Assembly: GCA_937892525.1 (NCBI GenBank)
Contig: CALAEV010000029.1
Span: forward strand, 1-6,608
Length of the DNA: 6,608 nucleotides
From: an uncultured Clostridia bacterium
GTDB taxonomy: Bacteria; Bacillota; Clostridia; Oscillospirales; Acutalibacteraceae
Direction: 5' to 3'
Positions within the stretch are counted from its first letter, which is position 1, and the number at the start of each line of letters is the position of its first letter. The translations under genes and the position numbers were made by a program. Positions 1 to 5,797 of this stretch are shown one piece after another. The notes under the pieces were generated by a model. That model had not been told where the DNA came from. It searched no databases and saw only the letters and a program-made list of their open reading frames with translations.

Positions 1-310
1 GTGCCTGCTGGAATTCATATTCAAAGTCAGACACGGCACGAAGTCCTTTTACAACTGCCACTGCACCTTTTTCACGTGCGTATTCTGCAAGTAGTCCTTC
101 ATAAATGTCAACCTCCACATTAGGAAAATCAACAATACAACGTTTAATAAGGTCTGCTCTCTCTTCATAAGTAAAACAGAAGTTTGTTTTTGATGGATTT
201 TTCATAACAACAACTATAACCTTATCAAACAATTTTGAACTTCTACGAATAATATCAAGATGTCCGTTTGTTACCGGGTCAAAGCTACCGGGACAAATAA
301 CGGTTTTCAT
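1..310 (-). CDS. coaD: Phosphopantetheine adenylyltransferase (partial, N-terminal 103 residues)
   Basis: CoaD joins 4'-phosphopantetheine and ATP to make dephospho-CoA, the penultimate step of cytosolic coenzyme A synthesis. The visible part opens MKTVICPGSFDPVTNGHLDI, with the nucleotidyltransferase TxGH signature at residues 14-17 (TNGH). Lys41 aligns with E. coli Lys42. The segment KGLRAVSDFEYEF at 88-100 matches the family RGLRAxxDFEYE block; Arg91 is kept and Arg88 is a conservative Lys. The usual length is about 160 residues, so roughly the C-terminal third lies beyond the left edge. The ATG at 310-308 sits 5 nt after the rsmD stop, with only weak purine-rich sequence upstream, which suggests translational coupling to rsmD. 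The rsmD-coaD pairing is common in bacteria. Identification is very secure. Confidence 0.97.
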   Translation of the reverse strand, partial: MKTVICPGSFDPVTNGHLDIIRRSSKLFDKVIVVVMKNPSKTNFCFTYEERADLIKRCIVDFPNVEVDIYEGLLAEYAREKGAVAVVKGLRAVSDFEYEFQQA

Positions 311-315
311 ATTTA

Positions 316-855
316 TCACTTATTCTTTCTGTATGCGGTAAGTTTTATTTTACCGTATCTATATTCACGGTGTATCCCAAACTCACCTGCTGTTTGTGGT
401 AATGTTTCATCAAGTGCACTTTCGCAAATGATTACACCGTAGTCTGTCATCTTTTCGGCTACTGACGGTAAAACTGCGTCAATAATATTCTTATTATACG
501 GTGGGTCTAAAAGTGCGATATCAAATTTATCACGACTTAATGAAATATACATTTTAGAGTCGCCACAAAATACACTTGCGCGTTTTTCAAAGCCCACAGT
601 TTTAAGATTTTGTTTTACAACTTCAATTGAGCGATTTGCACTATCTACAAAAGTACAATGTTTAGCACCACGGCTTAAGGCTTCAATACCTAACTGACCT
701 GACCCTGCAAATAAGTCAATAACATTTGCGCCTTCAAGTTCAAATTGGATTATATTGAACATACCCTCTTTGACTCTGTCAGTTGTAGGGCGAACATCCT
801 CGCCCTCTAAAGTGACAAGTTTTCTGCCCCTTGCTTCACCTGTAATTACTCTCAT
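316..855 (-). CDS. rsmD: 16S rRNA (guanine(966)-N(2))-methyltransferase
   Basis: RsmD transfers a methyl group from S-adenosylmethionine to N2 of G966 (E. coli numbering) of 16S rRNA during 30S assembly. The 179-residue protein starts MRVITGEARGRKL, typical of the family. It has the SAM-binding motif I VIDLFAGSGQLGIEAL at 45-60, an acidic residue closing the next strand (Asp71), and the catalytic N2-methyltransferase motif DPPY at 117-120. The C-terminal YGKIKLTAYRK is also family-like. Length is close to the usual 180-200. The ATG at 855-853 has GGAG about 7 nt upstream. The gene heads a two-gene unit with coaD and is preceded by its own strong promoter (887-915) and a near-palindrome at the presumed transcription start. 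Nothing looks truncated. Confidence 0.97.
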   Translation of the reverse strand: MRVITGEARGRKLVTLEGEDVRPTTDRVKEGMFNIIQFELEGANVIDLFAGSGQLGIEALSRGAKHCTFVDSANRSIEVVKQNLKTVGFEKRASVFCGDSKMYISLSRDKFDIALLDPPYNKNIIDAVLPSVAEKMTDYGVIICESALDETLPQTAGEFGIHREYRYGKIKLTAYRKNK

Positions 856-869
856 AATCTACTCCAACC

Positions 870-887
870 TGTCAACATATATTGACA
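870..887. promoter_or_regulatory. 18-bp near-palindrome at the rsmD-coaD start site (candidate operator)
   Basis: The sequence TGTCAACATATATTGACA has perfect 6-bp outer arms (TGTCAA / TTGACA) and a central ATAT; only one symmetric pair (C/A) breaks full symmetry. It touches the last base of the -10 hexamer and spans the expected transcription start and first leader bases, a classic position for a repressor site. No regulator is identified. It resembles the TnrA/GlnR consensus in outline, but the arms are one base too far apart. A role is inference. Confidence 0.5.
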
Positions 888-915
888 TTATCTCATTTTT
901 CTGTCTGTTTGTCAA
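887..915 (-). promoter_or_regulatory. Sigma-A promoter for rsmD-coaD
   Basis: On the minus strand the perfect -35 TTGACA (915-910) is followed by a 17-nt spacer and the -10 GATAAT (892-887), which carries an upstream TG for an extended -10 (TGAGATAAT). Start is expected near 880, about 25 nt before the rsmD ATG. It lies in the 85-bp gap after the HAD gene, in which I see no convincing terminator. Confidence 0.85.
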
Positions 916-940
916 ATTTTTTATTAAAAAACCGTCAAAA

Positions 941-1600
941 TCAACCGTTTTTTAATGAAATAAGCAATTTTTCAAGGTCTTTTACGGTTTCTACTATGTA
1001 TTCTGCCCCTTCATTTTCAATAATTTCACGGTCACGGAATCCCCAAAGCACACCAATAGATGGAAGTCCTGCATTTTTTGCCGTGATAATATCAGTATCT
1101 GCGTCACCTACGAAGATGGTGTTTTCAAGTTTACTGTTAAGGACTTGGAGTGCATAATAAACACCATCAGGGGCAGGTTTGTTTGGTCGGTCATCAACAC
1201 TGCCTACAACCAAATCGATAGTATCACCAAACATTCTTCTACATAAATCCTGTGCAGCAAAATCGGCTTTATTAGTTACGATTGCAGTTTTAAAGCCTGC
1301 GTTTTTTACCGATTTCAACATATCGTTGATATTTTCGTAAGGTGCAGTTTTGTCCTCCATATGAATTTTGTAATAATCGCAGAAATCCTTAAAGCAGATT
1401 TCAAATGTTTCTGGGTCTGTATTCTGTGGTACTGACCTTTCCATTAAAAGACGGATTCCGTTACCTACAAATGAACGGATTTCGGCTAAATTGCGCAAAG
1501 GAAAGTTTTGCCTTGAAAGTGCATAGTTTACGCTATCTTTCAAGTCTTCAAGAGTATTTAAGAGTGTTCCGTCCAAATCAAAAACTATTGTATCAATCAT
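941..1600 (-). CDS. HAD-superfamily phosphatase, phosphoglycolate phosphatase-like
   Basis: A 219-residue haloacid dehalogenase hydrolase of the Gph/PGPase type, probably cytosolic, acting on a small phosphorylated metabolite such as 2-phosphoglycolate; the substrate cannot be read from the sequence. Motif I is FDLDGTLLNT at 7-16, with nucleophile Asp8 and acid/base Asp10. A helical cap follows motif I. Motif II is IVTNK (about 110-114), motif III is the Lys in NKPAPDG, and motif IV is FVGDADTDIITAKNAG, which binds Mg2+. The start chosen is the ATG at 1600-1598, because GGAG lies 6 nt upstream and motif I then falls in its usual place; the open frame runs 13 codons further up but only over the end of uvrC. 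The two genes overlap by 8 bp, so they are probably co-transcribed and translationally coupled. In E. coli, phosphoglycolate phosphatase clears the product of 3'-phosphoglycolate repair; that this explains the uvrC pairing is only a guess. Confidence 0.92.
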   Translation of the reverse strand: MIDTIVFDLDGTLLNTLEDLKDSVNYALSRQNFPLRNLAEIRSFVGNGIRLLMERSVPQNTDPETFEICFKDFCDYYKIHMEDKTAPYENINDMLKSVKNAGFKTAIVTNKADFAAQDLCRRMFGDTIDLVVGSVDDRPNKPAPDGVYYALQVLNSKLENTIFVGDADTDIITAKNAGLPSIGVLWGFRDREIIENEGAEYIVETVKDLEKLLISLKNG

Positions 1601-3437
1601 TGTTTTCTCCGTTATAATAATTATAAATTTTTTCTGCAAGTTCCTTATTTATGCCTTTTACCTGCATTAAATCAAGAACTGTTGCTTCTTTTATATTTTT
1701 AATTGTTTTAAAAATTTTAAGAAGCTCTTGTGCTTTCTTCTCACCTATACCATCAATCTTAGTAAGTGATAATTCAAGACCACGTTTAGTATGCTTTTTA
1801 TGATGAAATCCAATTGAAAATCTATGGACTTCTTCCTGAATTTCTGACACAAGGGTAAACACGCTACGAGTTGAGTTTATTGCGATTTCACCACCATCAC
1901 CTGTAATGGCACGAGTTTTGTGTTTTGAGTCTTTAACCATACCGAAAAGTGGTACTTCAATATTCATTTTATCAAGAATTTCTTTAACTGCACTGACTTG
2001 TCCCTTACCACCGTCAAGCAGTATCAGGTCAGGCATTTTGCCAAAGCCCTCATCTGCATCTTTGTCTTTATGCAAAAGATATTCATTAAATCTGCGTTCC
2101 AGCACTTCACGCATTGAGCCGTAGTCATCTTGTCCCACAAAGGATTTAATATTGAATGTGCGATATGCTCGTTTTAATGGCTTGCCGTTTTTGAAAACCA
2201 CCATACCTGCAACATTATCTTCACCGCCAGTATGAGAAATGTCGTATGACTCAATATATTCAGGTATTTTTTCTAATCCTAAAAGAGTTTTAAGTTCTTC
2301 AAGTGATTTAATTTCGCCTGATGTTTTACCTTTTTTCTGTGCAAGTTTTTCATAAGCGTTTTCGCGACACATATTGACAAGTTTAAGCCCCTCGCCTCTT
2401 TGTGGCACGGTAACTATACATTTTTTGCCACGCACAAGAGTTAAATGCTGTTCAACAAGTTCTATATCTTCAAACAAATCATCAACAAGCACTTTATGAG
2501 GTACTGCACGATTCATTCCGTAATACTGAATAAGGAAGTTACAACGAATATTCTCGACCATTTTGTCTTCGTCAAAAAAGAACTGTTCACTATCACAAAG
2601 TCTGCCCTTATCATATCGCAAAACTGCAATACAAATATCTTTTTCATTTGACGCAAGGGCAAAAACATCTTTTGAGTCACCTGTTTCGGTAACTACTTTC
2701 TGTTTTGTCTGCATATTCTCAATGGCACGAATCCTATCACGATATTTACATGCATTTTCAAAATCAAGATTTTCGGCACAAGTATTCATTTTAACTTTCA
2801 AATCTTTAATAATCTTTGAAATGTCACCATTAAGAAAATCGAGAGCATCATTTACTGCTTCGTCATATTCTTGCTTTGAGATTTTACCTGTGCAAACACC
2901 CATACATCTGTTTATATGGTAATTAAGGCAAGGTTTGCCTTTTTTGAAGTCACGAGGAAATGATTTATTGCATTGTGGAAGTCTGAATATTTTATTTGCC
3001 TCATCAACTGATTGTTTAACTGAATATGAGCTTGTAAATGGTCCTATATAGTCGGCTGTTTCATCATCTTTTTGCAATACTGCCGAGATTTTGCGATAAG
3101 GCTCATTTGTAACTTTAATGTAACTATAACCTTTATCATCTTTTAAAAGAATATTATATTTGGGTTGATTTTGCTTTATAAGGCTTGCTTCAAGAACAAG
3201 TGCTTCAAATTCACTATCGGTAAGAATATAGTCAAAATCGTCAACATTTTCAACCATTTTAAGCACTTTAACAGAGTGTTTATTCTGTGAACCGAAATAC
3301 TGACTAACACGATTTTTTAGTTTTTTAGCTTTACCGATATAAATAATTTTTCCCTGTTTGTTTTTCATTATATAAACGCCAGGATTTAATGGCAATTTCA
3401 TTGCTTTTTCACGTAAAATGCTAAGCTTTTCGTTCAC
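1593..3437 (-). CDS. uvrC: Excinuclease ABC subunit C
   Basis: UvrC is the nuclease of nucleotide excision repair; with UvrB it cuts on both sides of bulky DNA lesions. Residue numbers here count from an upstream in-frame GTG at 3449. The GIY-YIG nuclease domain has GVY 24-26, YIG 37-39, Arg47 and the likely catalytic Glu87. Cys160, 174, 182 and 186 match the four-cysteine cluster thought to bind an iron-sulfur centre. A UVR (UvrB-binding) motif lies at about 212-247. The RNase H-like domain has DISH (Asp403), LLDGGKGQ (Asp479) and His549, the family's DDH set, and a helix-hairpin-helix tail ends the protein. I prefer the GTG at 3437-3435 (614 residues) because GGTGG lies 8 nt upstream; the GTG at 3449 has no SD. 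An out-of-frame ATG at 3456 opens an 11-codon overlapping frame. The gene follows the ptsH terminator and its own promoter, and overlaps the HAD gene by 8 bp. Confidence 0.97.
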   Translation of the reverse strand: MNEKLSILREKAMKLPLNPGVYIMKNKQGKIIYIGKAKKLKNRVSQYFGSQNKHSVKVLKMVENVDDFDYILTDSEFEALVLEASLIKQNQPKYNILLKDDKGYSYIKVTNEPYRKISAVLQKDDETADYIGPFTSSYSVKQSVDEANKIFRLPQCNKSFPRDFKKGKPCLNYHINRCMGVCTGKISKQEYDEAVNDALDFLNGDISKIIKDLKVKMNTCAENLDFENACKYRDRIRAIENMQTKQKVVTETGDSKDVFALASNEKDICIAVLRYDKGRLCDSEQFFFDEDKMVENIRCNFLIQYYGMNRAVPHKVLVDDLFEDIELVEQHLTLVRGKKCIVTVPQRGEGLKLVNMCRENAYEKLAQKKGKTSGEIKSLEELKTLLGLEKIPEYIESYDISHTGGEDNVAGMVVFKNGKPLKRAYRTFNIKSFVGQDDYGSMREVLERRFNEYLLHKDKDADEGFGKMPDLILLDGGKGQVSAVKEILDKMNIEVPLFGMVKDSKHKTRAITGDGGEIAINSTRSVFTLVSEIQEEVHRFSIGFHHKKHTKRGLELSLTKIDGIGEKKAQELLKIFKTIKNIKEATVLDLMQVKGINKELAEKIYNYYNGENND

Positions 3438-3466
3438 AGAGTTCACCACCGTTCATTTTAATATGA

Positions 3467-3484
3467 GTCGTCGAGGACGCCGAC
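3467..3484 (-). promoter_or_regulatory. GC-rich imperfect hairpin in the uvrC leader
   Basis: The inverted repeat GTCGTCGAGGACGCCGAC has arms GTCG/CGAC, one mismatch, then CG/CG around a 4-nt loop. It lies within the first ~20 nt of the predicted uvrC transcript and is the only GC-rich patch in an AT-rich gap. It could be a 5' stabilising hairpin, an operator or chance. It has no U-tract, so it is not a terminator. Confidence 0.35.
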
Positions 3485-3490
3485 CCCAAC

Positions 3491-3519
3491 ATTATAACAT
3501 ATAAACATAAAAAAATAAA
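3491..3519 (-). promoter_or_regulatory. Extended -10 promoter for uvrC
   Basis: The minus strand reads TGTTATAAT at 3499-3491: a perfect TATAAT with the TGn extension. At a 17-nt spacing the -35 would be TTTATT (3519-3514), a weak match inside the U-tract of the ptsH terminator, so activity would rest on the extended -10. Start is expected near 3484, leaving a leader of about 45 nt. Confidence 0.65.
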
Positions 3520-3538
3520 GCACACCAACGGTGTGCTT
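3509..3538 (-). terminator. Rho-independent terminator of ptsH
   Basis: A perfect 9-bp stem AAGCACACC/GGTGTGCTT (3518-3526 and 3530-3538) with a 3-nt loop is followed on the minus strand by TA and then seven T (3515-3509). It lies 15 nt after the ptsH stop codon. It should separate ptsH from uvrC, though the uvrC promoter starts at once after it. Confidence 0.92.
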
Positions 3539-3552
3539 CGTGTTGCTTTTGA

Positions 3553-3816
3553 TTATTCAGCAAAACCTGATTCAACAAGTTTTACGAGTTCGTCAACAGC
3601 TGTTTCTTCGTCAGGACCACCTGCGAGGATACGGATTGTTGTGCCACCCATAATACCGAGTGAAAGAACACCAAGAAGGCTTTTTGCATTTACTCTTCTG
3701 TCTTCTTTTTCAACCCAGATTGATGACTTAAATTCGTTTGCTTTCTGAATAAAGAAAGTTGCTGGGCGTGCGTGTAAGCCAACCTGATTTTTAACTTCAA
3801 CATCTTTAGTATACAT
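3553..3816 (-). CDS. ptsH: Phosphocarrier protein HPr
   Basis: HPr is the small cytosolic carrier that takes phosphate from PEP-phosphorylated Enzyme I at a histidine and passes it to sugar-specific EIIA domains of the phosphotransferase system. The 87-residue protein has the active-site block GLHARPA at 13-19, with His15 as phosphate acceptor and Arg17. NAKSLLGVLSLGI at 43-55 places Ser46 where HPr kinase/phosphorylase acts in Firmicutes, so it can in principle serve CcpA-type carbon control. His15 argues against Crh. Length is standard (85-90). The ATG at 3816-3814 follows GGGAGA by 7 nt. No Enzyme I gene or other PTS gene is adjacent; the gene has its own promoter and terminator and looks monocistronic. 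I saw no cre-like site close by. Trp34 is uncommon compared with E. coli or Bacillus HPr but may be usual in Clostridia. Confidence 0.97.
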   Translation of the reverse strand: MYTKDVEVKNQVGLHARPATFFIQKANEFKSSIWVEKEDRRVNAKSLLGVLSLGIMGGTTIRILAGGPDEETAVDELVKLVESGFAE

Positions 3817-3879
3817 AATTCATTCTCCCAAATGATAAAATTTCAAAACAACAGATAGAAACACCTTTGTTACTACTAT

Positions 3880-3907
3880 ATTATACCACAAAACTTGTCT
3901 CCGTCAA
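3880..3907 (-). promoter_or_regulatory. Strong sigma-A promoter for ptsH
   Basis: The minus strand has -35 TTGACG (3907-3902), a 16-nt spacer and a perfect -10 TATAAT (3885-3880) preceded by TGG, an extended -10. Start is expected near 3873, giving a leader of about 57 nt. It lies in the 201-bp gap between the deacetylase stop and ptsH; the rest of that gap is AT-rich, with no gene and no clear terminator for the deacetylase. Confidence 0.88.
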
Positions 3908-3931
3908 CGAAAAAAAGTTGACTTTTGACTT
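3903..3931. repeat. Inverted and tandem TTGAC repeats at the ptsH -35
   Basis: GTCAAC (3903-3908) and GTTGAC (3917-3922) form a perfect 6-bp inverted repeat around GAAAAAAA. From 3918 the heptamer TTGACTT occurs twice in tandem (3918-3931). The left arm lies within the ptsH -35. The cluster could be a regulator site, but TTGAC is also the -35 consensus and the context is AT-rich, so chance is a serious alternative. Confidence 0.4.
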
Positions 3932-4017
3932 AAAAACAATATTTCAGTTATAAAAACAAAAACAAGAAATTTTCAACATTCAAGTTTGTGTAAATTGACA
4001 ACACTATATGAATGAAA

Positions 4018-5001
4018 CTAATTATTTGCTCTGTGCTGAATTCTTGGTGAAGACGTAGTTAAAACGCCAAACTGGAAACCACAACTCTTGTAATATTCAA
4101 TGATTTTTGGTAATGCGTCACGAGTTGTGCTTTTAGTATCGTGCATCAAAACAACAACTGTTGATGCAGATTTTGGATATTTGCTACAATTATTTAACTG
4201 TTTCTGAACAGTATTTGCACCTGCAGCATCGCCATTATCACAGTTCCAGTCAAAATAAACATAACCCTGTTCTGTAACAGATTTTGAAAGTCTTGTCATA
4301 ATACCTTTTGAGTGTTCTTTGCTTACTGTGTTACTTGTACCACCAGGAAAACGTATAATTTTACTGCGCACACCAGTCTGTTCATAAACTAAATCCGAAA
4401 TCTTATTAAGGTCGTTAAAATAGGCTGTATCTGATGAATAAATCTTTTTGTAATCGTGTGAATATGTGTGCAAACCGATTGCGTTACCACGATTTACGAT
4501 GTCTTTCATTAAATAATTATATTTACCACCATTTTTAACAAAAAAAGTCGCCTTTACACCGTATTTATCGAGAGTATCGAGAATTTGCGGCGTATAAGAC
4601 GACGGTCCATCATCAAATGTTAAATAAACAGTTTTTCCTGTTGAAGGTGTTGGAGTTGGCATTACAGGTTTCTTTTTTGCCGCAAGTTGTTTATTAAGGT
4701 CTTTAATCTTTTTATTGAGTTCATCAACCTTACTTTGATTTTCTTTACTCTGTTTTTCATATTGCTGGCTAAAAGACTCTGCCTGACTACTGTTTTCTTC
4801 TTTAAGCGATTCGTTTGCAGAAATTTGTTCATCTAACTTGGATTTACCATCTTCAAGTTGACTATTAAGCTCTGCAAGTTCTTTATTACTGTTAGAATAT
4901 TTCACAGCAAGAACAACACTTGTTATAGCAGTAGCAAGAAAAAGCACTGACAAGATTACAACTATTAACTTGAACATTGATTGTTTATTCATTGTTTTCA
5001 T
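4018..5001 (-). CDS. Membrane-anchored NodB-type polysaccharide deacetylase with coiled-coil stalk
   Basis: A carbohydrate esterase family 4 (NodB) enzyme, probably a peptidoglycan N-acetyl deacetylase at the outer membrane face. In the 327-residue form, residues about 10-33 form an uncleaved signal-anchor, about 36-110 are a Glu/Lys/Gln/Ser-rich likely coiled coil, and MPTPTPSTG is a short linker. The NodB domain carries TFDDGPS (Asp130 proposed base, Asp131 metal), HTYSHD (His178 and His182 metal ligands), RFPGG (Arg217), DWN (251-253) and LMHD (His287), so all five motifs are present. It ends in a typical QHRANN tail, so it seems complete. I chose the ATG at 5001-4999 because TGGATGG lies just upstream; an in-frame TTG at 5016 has no SD. 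Three cysteines (254, 272, 307) in the extracytoplasmic domain are slightly unusual. It follows trmD after 67 bp and may have its own promoter. The exact substrate is unknown. Confidence 0.93.
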   Translation of the reverse strand: MKTMNKQSMFKLIVVILSVLFLATAITSVVLAVKYSNSNKELAELNSQLEDGKSKLDEQISANESLKEENSSQAESFSQQYEKQSKENQSKVDELNKKIKDLNKQLAAKKKPVMPTPTPSTGKTVYLTFDDGPSSYTPQILDTLDKYGVKATFFVKNGGKYNYLMKDIVNRGNAIGLHTYSHDYKKIYSSDTAYFNDLNKISDLVYEQTGVRSKIIRFPGGTSNTVSKEHSKGIMTRLSKSVTEQGYVYFDWNCDNGDAAGANTVQKQLNNCSKYPKSASTVVVLMHDTKSTTRDALPKIIEYYKSCGFQFGVLTTSSPRIQHRANN

Positions 5002-5017
5002 AGTTTCGCCATCCAAA

Positions 5018-5051
5018 TAAATTTATATATTTATTTTATAATATAAATTTA
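5018..5051. repeat. 11-bp perfect AT-only inverted repeat upstream of the deacetylase gene
   Basis: TAAATTTATAT (5018-5028) and ATATAAATTTA (5041-5051) are perfect reverse complements separated by 12 nt. The candidate -10 of the deacetylase promoter lies in the spacer. It could be an operator or a weak AT hairpin. Because the gap is almost entirely A/T, some such symmetry is expected by chance. Confidence 0.45.
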
Positions 5052-5061
5052 CATATTTCAA
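5033..5061 (-). promoter_or_regulatory. Possible sigma-A promoter for the deacetylase gene
   Basis: On the minus strand TTGAAA (5061-5056), a 17-nt spacer and TAAAAT (5038-5033) give a fair match, with start near 5026 and about 25 nt of leader before the ATG at 5001. An overlapping TATAAA (5040-5035) would have only a 15-nt spacer. The AT-rich context makes false matches easy, and read-through from trmD is also possible. Confidence 0.45.
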
Positions 5062-5068
5062 CAGAAAT

Positions 5069-5797
5069 TTAAGATTTTTTCTGTTTTTCCAGAAATTTCT
5101 TATCACTATCTGTAAGTTCTGCAGTACCGAGCATATCAGGACGATATTTCTGTGTCATTAAAAGAGATTGTTCACGACGCCATTTATCAATATTTTCGTG
5201 ATGACCTGACATTAGAACATCTGGAACTTTCATACCATTCCACTCATAAGGTCTTGTGTATTGAGGATACTCTAAAAGTCCGTTATAATGGCTTTCAAGT
5301 TCTTTTGCCTCGTCATTTGGAAGAACGCCCTCTAACATTCTTGAGATTGAGTCAGCAAGCACTAATGCAGGTAACTCGCCACCTGTAAGAACATAATCCC
5401 CTATTGAAATCTGTTCATCTACAAGAGAGTCAATAACTCGTTGGTCCACGCCTTCATAATGACCACAAAGAATAGTGATTTCTTCCATCTTTGCAAGCTC
5501 TTTTACTTTTTCTTGTGTTAAAACTTCACCACAAGGTGACATATATATAAGATGATTATTAACACTTTTTTCGCAGATTGCTTTATAACAGTTTGCAATA
5601 GGTACTGTCTGCATAAGCATACCCATACCACCACCGTAAGGCGCGTCATCAACTCTACGATGTTTATCTTCTGTGTAATCTCTTATATTTATGCAATTTA
5701 TTTCTACTAATCCCTTTTCCCTTGCACGACCAATAATACTTTCTGAAAGCACAGTTTCGCACATCTGGGGGAAAAGTGTCATTATGTTAATTTTCAT
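5069..5797 (-). CDS. trmD: tRNA (guanine(37)-N(1))-methyltransferase
   Basis: TrmD methylates N1 of G37 next to the anticodon using S-adenosylmethionine, preventing +1 frameshifts; it is a SPOUT-fold enzyme with a trefoil knot and acts as a dimer. The 242-residue protein has the family blocks PYGGGMGM (53-60), YMSPCGE (85-91), LCGHYEGVDQRVID (110-123), the SAM-binding knot region ISIGDYVLTGGELPA (130-144), and GLLEYPQYTRP (173-183). Arg153 matches catalytic Arg154 of E. coli. In an ungapped alignment from that Arg, E. coli Asp169, the proposed general base, falls on Glu168 (LESHY for EDSF). The start is the ATG at 5797-5795, with AAGGA about 10 nt upstream inside rimM; an upstream TTG adds only two residues. 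It overlaps rimM by 11 bp, so coupling is likely. rplS does not follow. Confidence 0.97.
   Translation of the reverse strand: MKINIMTLFPQMCETVLSESIIGRAREKGLVEINCINIRDYTEDKHRRVDDAPYGGGMGMLMQTVPIANCYKAICEKSVNNHLIYMSPCGEVLTQEKVKELAKMEEITILCGHYEGVDQRVIDSLVDEQISIGDYVLTGGELPALVLADSISRMLEGVLPNDEAKELESHYNGLLEYPQYTRPYEWNGMKVPDVLMSGHHENIDKWRREQSLLMTQKYRPDMLGTAELTDSDKKFLEKQKKS

Noticed and set aside
915..950. Terminator after the HAD phosphatase gene
   Set aside because: There are A6/T6 runs and a GTTTTTT/AAAAAAC pairing, but no GC-rich stem; the region is better explained as AT-rich sequence upstream of the rsmD promoter.
2563..2922. Plus-strand open frame of 119 codons inside uvrC
   Set aside because: It lies wholly opposite a clear uvrC reading frame, with no SD and no recognisable domain; it is a shadow frame, as are the other plus-strand frames in the window.
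3432..3454. LexA/SOS box near uvrC
   Set aside because: Three GAAC copies occur, but all in the same direction at 9-10 nt spacing; the Gram-positive SOS box needs an inverted GAAC-N4-GTTC, which is absent.
3925..3954. Plus-strand promoter-like pair TTGACT - 18 nt - TATAAA
   Set aside because: It points into the antisense side of the deacetylase gene with no plus-strand gene downstream; the TTGACT belongs to the tandem repeat and the gap is AT-rich, so a chance match is likely.
5060..5085. Hairpin AACAGAAA/TTTCTGTT across the trmD stop as a terminator
   Set aside because: The stem is AT-rich with a 10-nt loop, contains the stop codon, and has no U-tract after it on the minus strand.
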